A stretch of 5,906 nt of DNA from UBA6918 sp040754425 (GTDB lineage Bacteria > Pseudomonadota > Gammaproteobacteria > Burkholderiales > Thiobacillaceae), in the NCBI GenBank assembly GCA_040754425.1, contig JBFMCR010000005.1, positions 1 to 5,906 of the forward strand, written 5' to 3'. The notes below the pieces were generated by a model. The model ran no database searches, was not told the DNA's origin, and saw only the letters and a list, made by a program, of their open reading frames with translations. Position 1 is the stretch's first letter; every line of letters begins with the position of its first letter. Positions 1 through 5,622 of this stretch are shown one piece after another. A program made the position numbers and the translations under genes.

Positions 1-141
1 GAACACTGTCGCCTCGGACGCGATGGAATGCAACAGACGGGCCGGATGCCGATGACCAATTTGACTCGGAATGCATCCAGCACAGGTCAATACGGCAGAT
101 TTGCACTCTGCCGCGCAGACTCCTAGGGAAATAGGGGAAAT
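1..141. other. Upstream region of argC, no recognisable gene
   Basis: No protein family or RNA is recognisable here. Plus-strand frame 1 is open from the window edge to a TAG at 124-126 (about 41 codons), and frame 3 is open almost as far, but neither translation resembles a known protein. In GC-rich DNA such short open stretches are expected. A small hairpin (TCTGC-CGC-GCAGA) lies at 107-119 with no T-tract, so it is not a convincing terminator. TTGACT at 61-66 looks like a -35 box, but no good -10 hexamer follows at 16-18 bp. The region most likely carries the argC promoter and leader; this is inferred from position only. Confidence 0.4.
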
Positions 142-144
142 TTG
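124..144 (+). promoter_or_regulatory. Tandem SD-like motif and alternative TTG start before argC
   Basis: Two near-identical units, TAGGGAAA (124-131) and TAGGGGAAA (132-140), sit side by side just upstream of argC. The second contains AGGGG (133-137), four bases before an in-frame TTG at 142. This is the best ribosome-binding site in the area, and it favours the TTG. The ATG at 160 has only a weak purine run (GAAAGAAAA, 147-155) before it. Using TTG would add six residues (MTKENL) ahead of the normal family N-terminus. The choice is unresolved from sequence alone. Confidence 0.35.
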
Positions 145-159
145 ACGAAAGAAAATCTG

Positions 160-1188
160 ATGATCAAGGTAGGCATCGTCGGCGGCACCGGCTATACGGG
201 CGTGGAGTTGTTGCGCCTGCTGGCGCGCCATCCCCAGGTTGAATTAACCGCCATCACCTCGCGCAAGGAGGCGGGCATGAAGGTGGCGGACATGTTCCCC
301 AACCTGCGCGGCCGTGTGGGTCTGGCGTTTTCCGCGCCGGAAGAGGCTGGGCTGGAGAAGTGCGACGTGGTGTTCTTCGCCACCCCCAACGGCGTGGCCA
401 TGCAGCAGGCCCGTGCTCTGCTCGAAGCCGGCGTGAAGGTCATCGACCTTGCGGCGGATTTCCGCATCAGGAACATCAGGGAATGGGAAGCCTGGTACAA
501 GATGGAACACGCCTGTCCCGACCTCGTGGGCGAGGCGGTGTACGGCCTGCCGGAAGTGAACCGCGAGGCCATCAAAAAGGCGCGCCTCATCGCCAACCCC
601 GGCTGCTACCCGACCGCCGCCCAGTTGGGCTTCCTGCCGCTGATCGAGAACGGCCTGGTGGATACGTCCCATCTGGTGGCCGACTGCAAGTCCGGCGTCT
701 CCGGCGCCGGTCGCAAGGCCGAGACCCACATCCTGTTCGCGGAAGCCGCCGACAACTTCAAGGCCTATGCCGTGCCGGGGCACCGTCACCTGCCGGAAAT
801 CCGCCAGGGCTTGTCGCTGGCCGCCGGCCATACAGTGGGCCTCACCTTCGTGCCGCACCTCACTCCCTTGATCCGTGGCATCCATGCCACGCTGTATGCC
901 AGATTGACCCAGGATGCCGACCTGCAGGCACTGTACGAAAAACGCTATGCCAACGAGCCCTTTGTCGACGTGCTGCCGGCCGGTTCGCACCCGGAAACCC
1001 GCTCGGTGCGCGGCGCCAATGTCTGCCGCATCGCCTTGCACCGGCCGCAGGGCGGCGAGGTGGTGGTGGTGCTGTCGGTGATCGACAATCTAGTCAAGGG
1101 CGCGGCGGGACAGGCGGTGCAGAACATGAACCTGCTGTTCGGCCTGCCCGAAACCACGGCGATCGACGACATCGGCCTGCTGCCTTAA
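160..1188 (+). CDS. argC: N-acetyl-gamma-glutamyl-phosphate reductase
   Basis: ArgC reduces N-acetyl-glutamyl-5-phosphate to the semialdehyde with NADPH, the third step of arginine (ornithine) biosynthesis, in the cytoplasm. The 342-residue protein opens with the dinucleotide-binding segment KVGIVGGTGYTG (residues 3-14). Ser34-Arg35-Lys36 follows at the position that usually contacts the NADPH phosphate. The catalytic cysteine is Cys149 in NPGCYPT, and the catalytic-histidine motif is GHRHLPE (His208/His210). KSGVSGAGRK is also intact. Length and full set of motifs match a complete, functional enzyme. I chose the ATG at 160 because MIKVGIVGGTGYTG is the usual family start; a TTG at 142 with a better Shine-Dalgarno is the alternative. 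erpA follows 94 nt downstream with no clear terminator between, so read-through into erpA is possible. Identification is very secure. Confidence 0.97.
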   Translation: MIKVGIVGGTGYTGVELLRLLARHPQVELTAITSRKEAGMKVADMFPNLRGRVGLAFSAPEEAGLEKCDVVFFATPNGVAMQQARALLEAGVKVIDLAADFRIRNIREWEAWYKMEHACPDLVGEAVYGLPEVNREAIKKARLIANPGCYPTAAQLGFLPLIENGLVDTSHLVADCKSGVSGAGRKAETHILFAEAADNFKAYAVPGHRHLPEIRQGLSLAAGHTVGLTFVPHLTPLIRGIHATLYARLTQDADLQALYEKRYANEPFVDVLPAGSHPETRSVRGANVCRIALHRPQGGEVVVVLSVIDNLVKGAAGQAVQNMNLLFGLPETTAIDDIGLLP

Positions 1189-1223
1189 AACCGGAACTTC
1201 CTCAATGGAAACAAGGTCATTGC

Positions 1224-1251
1224 TTGACTGCCCCTACGCTTTGCGGATAAT
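1224..1251 (+). promoter_or_regulatory. Sigma70-type promoter of erpA
   Basis: TTGACT (1224-1229) and GATAAT (1246-1251) are separated by 16 bp, and each hexamer matches the sigma70 consensus at five of six bases. Transcription would begin near 1258, leaving a short 5' leader of about 25 nt with AAGGAG (1269-1274) placed 8 nt before the erpA ATG. This is the best protein-gene promoter in the window. It implies erpA is transcribed independently of argC. I did not find a convincing IscR-type operator over it. Confidence 0.7.
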
Positions 1252-1282
1252 GAAGCGCTGATTTACTCAAGGAGTATCCCGA

Positions 1283-1627
1283 ATGAATGCCATGACCGAA
1301 ACCCCGCTGAACTTCACCGACAGCGCGGCCAACAAAGTGAAGAGCCTGATCGACGAAGAAGGCAATCCCGATCTCAAGCTGCGCGTGTTCGTCACCGGCG
1401 GCGGCTGTTCGGGCTTCCAGTACGGCTTTACCTTCGACGAAGTGCAGAACGACGACGACACCGTGATGGAGAAGAACGGTGTGACTCTGCTGATCGATTC
1501 CATGAGCTTCCAGTACCTGGTGGGCGCGGAAATCGACTACACCGAAGGGCTCGAGGGCGCGCAGTTCGTGATCAAGAACCCCAACGCCACCACCACCTGC
1601 GGCTGCGGTTCTTCGTTCTCGGTCTGA
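1283..1627 (+). CDS. erpA: Iron-sulfur cluster insertion protein ErpA
   Basis: ErpA is an A-type Fe-S carrier that takes clusters from the ISC/SUF scaffolds and delivers them to apoproteins, in E. coli notably the isoprenoid enzymes IspG and IspH. The product is 114 residues, the same length as E. coli ErpA. The three cluster ligands are in their standard places: Cys42 in GGGCSGFQYGF, and Cys106 and Cys108 in CGCGSSFSV at the C-terminus. The acidic DEVQNDDD segment (52-59) and the LEGAQFVIKNPNA block (90-102) are typical of ErpA rather than IscA. The start is firm: AAGGAG lies 8 nt upstream of the ATG, and a dedicated promoter precedes it. The gene ends in its own intrinsic terminator. It converges on the anmK operon. 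I see no sign of truncation. Confidence 0.97.
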   Translation: MNAMTETPLNFTDSAANKVKSLIDEEGNPDLKLRVFVTGGGCSGFQYGFTFDEVQNDDDTVMEKNGVTLLIDSMSFQYLVGAEIDYTEGLEGAQFVIKNPNATTTCGCGSSFSV

Positions 1628-1648
1628 GCCGTCTTTCGCCATAAATGA

Positions 1649-1678
1649 CCAAGGGGCCGGAAGGCCCCTTTGGTTTTT
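1649..1678 (+). terminator. Intrinsic terminator after erpA
   Basis: An 8-bp perfect GC-rich stem, AAGGGGCC (1651-1658) with GGCCCCTT (1663-1670), closes on a GGAA tetraloop. It can be extended by CC/GG with a single bulged T. TGG and then five T follow, making a Rho-independent terminator about 20 nt after the erpA stop. On the opposite strand the stem is followed by GGTCATTTATGG, with no U-tract, so it should act mainly on plus-strand transcripts. Confidence 0.85.
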
Positions 1679-1732
1679 GTAGGAGCAGGCTTGCCCGCGA
1701 TAACCCGGGCCGCGCCCAAGTGGGCTCCTACA
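1678..1732. repeat. REP pair (REPIN/BIME-like palindromic element)
   Basis: The element starts with TGTAGGAGC (1678-1686) and ends with the exact inverse GCTCCTACA (1724-1732). Each end carries an internal imperfect palindrome: GCAGGCTTGCCCGC (1685-1698, one mismatch) and GCCC-AAGT-GGGC (1714-1725). A GTAG tetranucleotide followed by a short palindrome is the standard REP layout in Pseudomonas, Xanthomonas and some betaproteobacteria, where these elements are mobilised by RAYT (TnpA-REP) transposases. Two REPs in inverted orientation form a REPIN. It overlaps the last T of the erpA terminator and the final two codons of anmK. No transposase is present in the window. Family assignment is from pattern recognition; I cannot count genomic copies. 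Confidence 0.7.
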
Positions 1733-2837
1733 CCGGATAGATCGCGCCGAGGATGCGCGGCCCGCTGGCGCCGGTAACGGCGGGCAGGTTGCCGGGTTTT
1801 CCCTCGAGACACTGCTTTGCCAGCCAGGCGAATGCCAGCGCCTCCATCCAGTCGGGATCGAGGCCGAGGGCGGCTGTCGAACGCACGGGTTTTTCGGCCA
1901 GCGCTTCCAGCCGACGCATCAAGGCGCCGTTGTGCACGCCGCCGCCACAGACGTACAGGGCATCGAAACCTTCGCAATATCGGCGCGCGGCATCGACGAT
2001 GGCGCGCGCGGTCAATTCGAGCAGGGTGGCCTGCACGTCCTGCGCCGCTTCGTCGCCGCGAAGCCGGTTTTGCAGCGAGGCCAGGTTGAATTGTTCGCGG
2101 CCGGCGCTCTTGGGCGGGGCGGCGGCGAAAAAATCATGCGCCAACAGGCGCGCGAGCAAATCCGGCAGTACCTTGCCGCTAGCCGCCCACATGCCGTTCT
2201 CATCCATGGCCTTGCCCAGGTGTTTCGCGCACCAGGCATCGAGCAGCAGGTTGCCGGGGCCGCAATCAAAGCCGGTGACGGCGCCGGCGGGCGACAAATC
2301 GGTCAGGTTGGAGATGCCGCCGATGTTGACGATGACGCGATGCTCGTTTTTGCCGGACAACATGGCGGCGTGGAAGGCCGGCACCAGCGGCGCGCCTTGT
2401 CCGCCGGCGGCGATGTCGCGGCTGCGGAAATCGACGATGCCGGTGATGCCGGTTAGTTCCGCAAGCCGCGCCCCGTTTACCAGTTGCACGGTATAGCCCG
2501 CCTCGGGGCGATGGCGGATGGTCTGGCCGTGGCAGCCGACGGCCCTGATGCGGGCGGGTGACAAATCGGCATTTTTCAGCAGGGCATGCACGCTTTGTGC
2601 ATAGAGTTCGGTCAGTGCCTGGGCGTGAACGAAGGCCGTGTGCAGTTCGTTCGGTTTCGGCTCGTGCAGGGCGAGGAGGCCGGCTTTCAGTTCCGCGGGA
2701 TAGGGAAGGTAATGCGTGGCTGCGAGTTCCGCCGTCGCGTTGCCGAAGCGGGCGAGGGCGGCATCCACGCCGTCGAGGCTGGTACCGGACATGAGGCCGA
2801 CGTAGAAGTCGGCCTCATGAGAAGAGGCGCTGCTCAA
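1728..2837 (-). CDS. anmK: Anhydro-N-acetylmuramic acid kinase
   Basis: AnmK cleaves the 1,6-anhydro ring of anhydroMurNAc and phosphorylates the sugar to MurNAc-6-phosphate using ATP, a cytoplasmic step of peptidoglycan recycling. In the 369-residue reading the N-terminal phosphate loop is GLMSGTSLDGVD (14-25). HGQTIRH (103-109), VDFRSRDIAAGGQGAPLVP (135-153), NIGGISNL (171-178) and GFDCGPGN (189-196, catalytic Asp191) follow, then a C-terminal CGGGVHN (297-303). All are hallmarks of the family, which belongs to the ASKHA kinases. I chose the TTG at 2837, which overlaps the upstream endopeptidase stop as TTGA and gives the same 369-residue length as E. coli AnmK. An in-frame GTG at 2888 would add 17 Arg-rich residues read inside the upstream gene. 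No ATG lies before the phosphate loop. No clear Shine-Dalgarno precedes either start, so translational coupling is likely. The final Val codon and TAG stop lie inside the REP element. Confidence 0.95.
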   Translation of the reverse strand: MSSASSHEADFYVGLMSGTSLDGVDAALARFGNATAELAATHYLPYPAELKAGLLALHEPKPNELHTAFVHAQALTELYAQSVHALLKNADLSPARIRAVGCHGQTIRHRPEAGYTVQLVNGARLAELTGITGIVDFRSRDIAAGGQGAPLVPAFHAAMLSGKNEHRVIVNIGGISNLTDLSPAGAVTGFDCGPGNLLLDAWCAKHLGKAMDENGMWAASGKVLPDLLARLLAHDFFAAAPPKSAGREQFNLASLQNRLRGDEAAQDVQATLLELTARAIVDAARRYCEGFDALYVCGGGVHNGALMRRLEALAEKPVRSTAALGLDPDWMEALAFAWLAKQCLEGKPGNLPAVTGASGPRILGAIYPV

Positions 2838-4153
2838 TCGAGCGCGGCGAGATTGGTGCCGCGCAACTGGTCCAGACGCTGTATCCACATGGCGGTCTGT
2901 TCGTTGAAACGGGCGCGCTGCGCCACGGGAAGGGGCGGCGACCCGGGCAGCTTGACCGTGACCGGGTTGTAAGGCTTGCCGCCGATGCGGACTTCGTAAT
3001 GCAGATGCGGGCCGGTGGCGGTGCCGGTCATGCCGACATAGCCGATGATCTGGCCCTGCTCGACGGCCGTGCCGCGGCGGATGCCCCTGGCAAAGCCGTT
3101 CAGATGGGCGTAATAGGTCTCGTAACCGTTGCGATGCCGAAGAATCACCAAGTTGCCGTAACCGCCCTTGCGGCCGGCGAAGGAAACGACGGCATCACCG
3201 ACGGCCTTGACGCGCGTGCCGGTGGGTGCGCCGAAGTCGGTGCCGGTATGGCGGCGGTGGAAACCGTAAACCGGATGCCTGCGCGAATTGCTGAAGCTCG
3301 ATGTGATGCGCGAAAACTCCAGGGGCGAACGCAGAAAACCCTTGCTCAGGGCTTCGCCGTTGGGGCTGTAGTATTCTTCCCTGCCGCCGGGAGTGCGGTA
3401 AAGCACGGCTCGATAGGCTTTCCCGGCGTTGACATACTCGGCTGAAAGGATCTTGCCGGTGCCCGTGGGTTCGCCGTTGCGGTAATCCATTTCATAGATG
3501 ACCGAGAAGGTGTCGCCGCGGCGCAGGTCGGTGCGGAAGTCCATCTTGGTGCCGAAGATGTCGGCCATCCTGATGGCCACGCTGTCGGGCAGGTTGGCTG
3601 CGTCCGTGGCCGCAAACAGCGAACTTTCGATGCGGCCGGAACGCATGACGATGCGGCTTTCCACGGCAGCCTCGGGCTGGTCCAGCACGAAGCCGTCGGG
3701 CCGGCGCGAAATGCGGTTGAGCGTGCCGTCGGAGGCGGTCAGGCGCAGTTCCAGGAGCTCGCCGTTTTCGCCCACGTCGGCCTGGATGCGCTGGCCCGAG
3801 CGCAGGCTGCGACCGATCTGTGCGGCCGACTGGCCCATGAGCAGGGCGCTGTCCTGAGGGGATACTCCAAGCCGATTGAGGAGGGCACCCAAGGTTTCGC
3901 CGGGCAGCACTCTTTCTTCGAGATGGAAAACCTGTGTCGTCTGCTCCGCGGGAACTGCCAATTGCGGGAGAGGCAGGTTTTCGATCAGGGTTTGGACCGG
4001 AATGTCGCGGGTGTCGATGTCGGGGGCAATGCCGTAGGCGGTGACCATCCCGAAAAGCGGCAACAAGGCTGCGATCAGTACGCCCCGAACAGGCAATTTC
4101 CGCTTTAGCGGGGGGGTGGGATGGTTTAAACTTTCGAGCTTTTGTTGCTGCAT
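2834..4153 (-). CDS. M23 family murein DD-endopeptidase, MepM/YebA-like
   Basis: This is a membrane-anchored zinc metallopeptidase expected to cut peptide cross-links in periplasmic peptidoglycan. The 439-residue protein has a basic N-terminus (Lys17, Arg18, Lys19, Arg23) and one hydrophobic segment at about 22-42, giving a signal anchor with the rest in the periplasm. A LysM/OapA-like stretch, LPGETLGALLNRLG (83-96), follows, then a middle beta-rich domain. The C-terminal LytM domain has all M23 residues: His302 and Asp306 (HTGTD), His350 (YYAH), and His383/His385 (GPHLHYE). Intact residues argue for an active enzyme, not an EnvC/NlpD-type activator. The ATG at 4153 has AGGGGAG (4165-4171) 11 nt upstream, a slightly long spacing. 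It is the first gene of an operon with anmK and is divergent from tyrS. It resembles MepM in domain order, but orthology to a named gene was not tested. Confidence 0.93.
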   Translation of the reverse strand: MQQQKLESLNHPTPPLKRKLPVRGVLIAALLPLFGMVTAYGIAPDIDTRDIPVQTLIENLPLPQLAVPAEQTTQVFHLEERVLPGETLGALLNRLGVSPQDSALLMGQSAAQIGRSLRSGQRIQADVGENGELLELRLTASDGTLNRISRRPDGFVLDQPEAAVESRIVMRSGRIESSLFAATDAANLPDSVAIRMADIFGTKMDFRTDLRRGDTFSVIYEMDYRNGEPTGTGKILSAEYVNAGKAYRAVLYRTPGGREEYYSPNGEALSKGFLRSPLEFSRITSSFSNSRRHPVYGFHRRHTGTDFGAPTGTRVKAVGDAVVSFAGRKGGYGNLVILRHRNGYETYYAHLNGFARGIRRGTAVEQGQIIGYVGMTGTATGPHLHYEVRIGGKPYNPVTVKLPGSPPLPVAQRARFNEQTAMWIQRLDQLRGTNLAALD

Positions 4154-4309
4154 GGAACGCTCTGCTCCCCTGTTGAATCAGCCGGCAAGTTTACCAAAGT
4201 TTGCGCGGCAAAAAATGATTATTTAAAACAGAAGTTTATTGGTAGTTGGTTTGCCGGAAAGAAATATTCCGGCAAAACGGCAATTCCAAGGCTTTTCTTG
4301 AGTGTCGAT
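4154..4309. promoter_or_regulatory. Divergent promoter region, M23 peptidase / tyrS
   Basis: This 156-bp AT-rich spacer separates two divergent genes and must hold a promoter for each. No hexamer pair is close enough to consensus for me to place either promoter with confidence. Candidate AT-rich cores are around 4216-4227 (TGATTATTTAAA) and 4233-4240. The spacer contains CGGCAA four times on the plus strand (4183, 4206, 4270, 4278) and once inverted (4251-4256), plus two inverted repeats (TTTGC-GCG-GCAAA at 4200-4212, and the longer one at 4250-4276). It is open in the tyrS frame back to 4142, but the extra translation does not resemble TyrRS. Confidence 0.5.
4250..4276. repeat. Perfect 10-bp inverted repeat in the tyrS leader
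   Basis: TTTGCCGGAA (4250-4259) and TTCCGGCAAA (4267-4276) are exact reverse complements around a 7-nt loop (AGAAATA). The 3' arm ends 33 nt before the tyrS ATG. Neither strand has a T-tract after the stem, so it is not an intrinsic terminator. It could be a protein operator or a leader hairpin affecting tyrS expression. It is not a T-box: the length and conserved elements are missing and T-boxes are essentially a Gram-positive device. Function is unknown. Confidence 0.6.
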
Positions 4310-5500
4310 ATGGAAAATGTGCTGAGAGAAATCAAACGCGGAGCGGACGAACTGCTGGTCGAGGCCGAGCTGAGGCAGAAACTTGCGACCGGCAGGCCCT
4401 TGCGGGTGAAAGCCGGCTTCGACCCGACCGCGCCCGATCTGCATCTGGGGCACACGGTGCTCATCAACAAGCTGAAGAGCCTGCAGGACATGGGCCACCA
4501 CATCCTGTTCCTGATCGGCGATTTCACCGGCATGATCGGCGACCCCACCGGCAAGAACGCCACCCGGCCGCCGCTCACCAGGGAAGCGGTGGCGGAAAAC
4601 GCCAAGACATACACCGAACAGGTGTTCAAGATTCTTGATCCGGACAAGACCGAGGTGGTGTTCAACTCGACCTGGATGGGCAAGATGGATGCAAGCGACC
4701 TGATTCGGCTTGCCGCCACCCACACCGTGGCGCGCATGCTGGAGCGGGACGACTTCCACAAGCGCTATACCGGCGGACAGCCCATCGCCATCCATGAATT
4801 CCTCTATCCGCTCATCCAGGGCTACGACTCCGTGGCGCTGAAAGCCGATCTGGAAGTGGGCGGCACCGACCAGAAATTCAACCTGCTCATGGGGCGGGAA
4901 CTGCAGGGGCACTTCGGCCAGCCGCGCCAGTGCATCCTGACCATGCCGCTCCTCGAAGGTCTGGATGGGGTCAACAAGATGTCCAAGTCGCTGGGCAACT
5001 ATGTGGGTATCAATGAACCACCCAACGAAATCTTCGGCAAGCTGATGTCTGTCCCCGATACGTTGATGTGGCGATATATCGAACTGCTTTCCTTCGAGTC
5101 GCTGGCGACCATACGGAAATGGCGCCAGGAGGTCGAGGCCGGGCGCAACCCGCGCGACATCAAGGTCTGCTTCGCCCAGGAGATCGTCGCGCGTTTCCAT
5201 GGCAAGGCGGCAGCCGAGTCGGCACTGGCCGATTTCGAGGCGCGCTTCCGACAAGGTGCGCTGCCCGAGGACATGCCGGAAGTCAGCGTGCCGGCACCGG
5301 CCGGCAGCCTGCCCATTGCCAACGTGATCAGGGAGGCCGGGCTGACTGCCACTACCTCCGAAGCCTTGCGCATGATCCGGCAGGGCGGGGTCAGGCTGGA
5401 CGGGGAAAAAGTCAGCAACAAGGCACTGCAACTGGCCGCCGGCACGAGTGTGGTGCTGCAGATCGGCAAGCGCAAATTCGCCCGCGTGAAAATTATTTGA
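4310..5500 (+). CDS. tyrS: Tyrosyl-tRNA synthetase
   Basis: TyrRS activates tyrosine with ATP and loads it onto tRNA-Tyr in the cytoplasm; it is a class I synthetase working as a dimer. The 396-residue protein has the HIGH-type motif HLGH (45-48) after KAGFDPTAPDL, the FLIGDFTGMIGDPTGK segment, and the KMSKS motif (223-227). A C-terminal S4-type RNA-binding domain covers about 333-396. The sequence type (GxDPTAPDLHLGHTV, RPPLTRE) is the TyrZ-like bacterial subgroup seen in Pseudomonas TyrZ and many betaproteobacteria, not the E. coli TyrS type; tyrZ would be an equally valid symbol. I chose ATG 4310 (MENVLREIKRG) because upstream in-frame codons do not look like TyrRS. A TTG at 4298, preceded by CCAAGG, is a possible alternative adding four residues. 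No terminator follows, and the rrn promoter begins 19 nt after the stop. Confidence 0.96.
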   Translation: MENVLREIKRGADELLVEAELRQKLATGRPLRVKAGFDPTAPDLHLGHTVLINKLKSLQDMGHHILFLIGDFTGMIGDPTGKNATRPPLTREAVAENAKTYTEQVFKILDPDKTEVVFNSTWMGKMDASDLIRLAATHTVARMLERDDFHKRYTGGQPIAIHEFLYPLIQGYDSVALKADLEVGGTDQKFNLLMGRELQGHFGQPRQCILTMPLLEGLDGVNKMSKSLGNYVGINEPPNEIFGKLMSVPDTLMWRYIELLSFESLATIRKWRQEVEAGRNPRDIKVCFAQEIVARFHGKAAAESALADFEARFRQGALPEDMPEVSVPAPAGSLPIANVIREAGLTATTSEALRMIRQGGVRLDGEKVSNKALQLAAGTSVVLQIGKRKFARVKII

Positions 5501-5554
5501 AAAATTTCCGCGCGAGGTGTTGACGAAATTTCACGGCTCTGTAGAATGCGCACC
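5489..5554 (+). promoter_or_regulatory. Ribosomal RNA operon promoter with UP-like element
   Basis: TTGACG (5520-5525) and TAGAAT (5542-5547) are 16 bp apart, the spacing typical of rrn P1 promoters. A GC-rich discriminator (GCGCACC, 5548-5554) follows, a feature linked to stringent control by ppGpp/DksA. Upstream, an A/T-rich stretch (5489-5508, AAAATTATTTGAAAAATTT) sits about where an UP element would bind the alpha C-terminal domains, and it overlaps the last codons and stop of tyrS. Transcription would start near 5554-5556. I see no second rrn promoter in the leader. Confidence 0.8.
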
Positions 5555-5597
5555 TTCTCGAAACGCACTGCAACAAAAACGCAACGCGAATCGAGCC

Positions 5598-5609
5598 GCT
5601 CTTTAAAAA
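5598..5609 (+). promoter_or_regulatory. boxA antitermination site
   Basis: GCTCTTTAA (5598-5606) matches the core of the E. coli rrn boxA (TGCTCTTTAACA), and the following ATTTAACAGCCGATAAGTGTGG matches the usual proteobacterial order boxA then boxC. It should bind NusB-NusE in the nascent transcript and suppress Rho termination within the untranslated rRNA. No convincing boxB hairpin precedes it; CTCGA/TCGAG (5557-5561 and 5591-5595) could pair weakly over a long loop. Confidence 0.8.
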
Positions 5610-5622
5610 TTTAACAGCCGAT

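Noticed and set aside
61..93. Possible argC promoter (TTGACT at 61-66 with CAATAC at 88-93)
   Set aside because: The spacing would be about 21 bp, and no -10-like hexamer lies at 16-18 bp, so it falls below what I can support.
244..1041. Long open frames overlapping argC on both strands (also 360-1250 plus)
   Set aside because: The translations are low-complexity, Arg/Gly/His-rich and family-less, and they overlap an unmistakable full-length ArgC.
1224..1258. IscR operator or palindromic control site over the erpA promoter
   Set aside because: Only a 5-bp inverted repeat (CGCTT at 1237-1241, AAGCG at 1253-1257) is present, and it does not match an IscR type 1 or type 2 pattern.
1753..2496. 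Plus-strand open frame of 247 codons opposite anmK
   Set aside because: The translation is rich in Ser, Ala and Arg with no motif; anmK on the other strand has every family signature.
4110..4124. G-quadruplex in the G-rich tract
   Set aside because: There are only two clear G-tracts of three or more (G7 and GGG), too few for a convincing four-tract quadruplex.
4142..4309. 56-residue N-terminal extension of tyrS
   Set aside because: The frame is open, but the extension has no similarity to TyrRS, runs into the divergent peptidase gene, and crosses the likely promoter region.
4250..4309. T-box or attenuator controlling tyrS
   Set aside because: There is no T-box core, specifier loop, leader peptide or terminator hairpin with a U-tract in the short leader.
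4223..5431. Long minus-strand open frame (402 codons) opposite tyrS
   Set aside because: It is an antisense shadow of a GC-rich gene: the translation resembles no family, while the plus strand encodes a complete TyrRS with all motifs.
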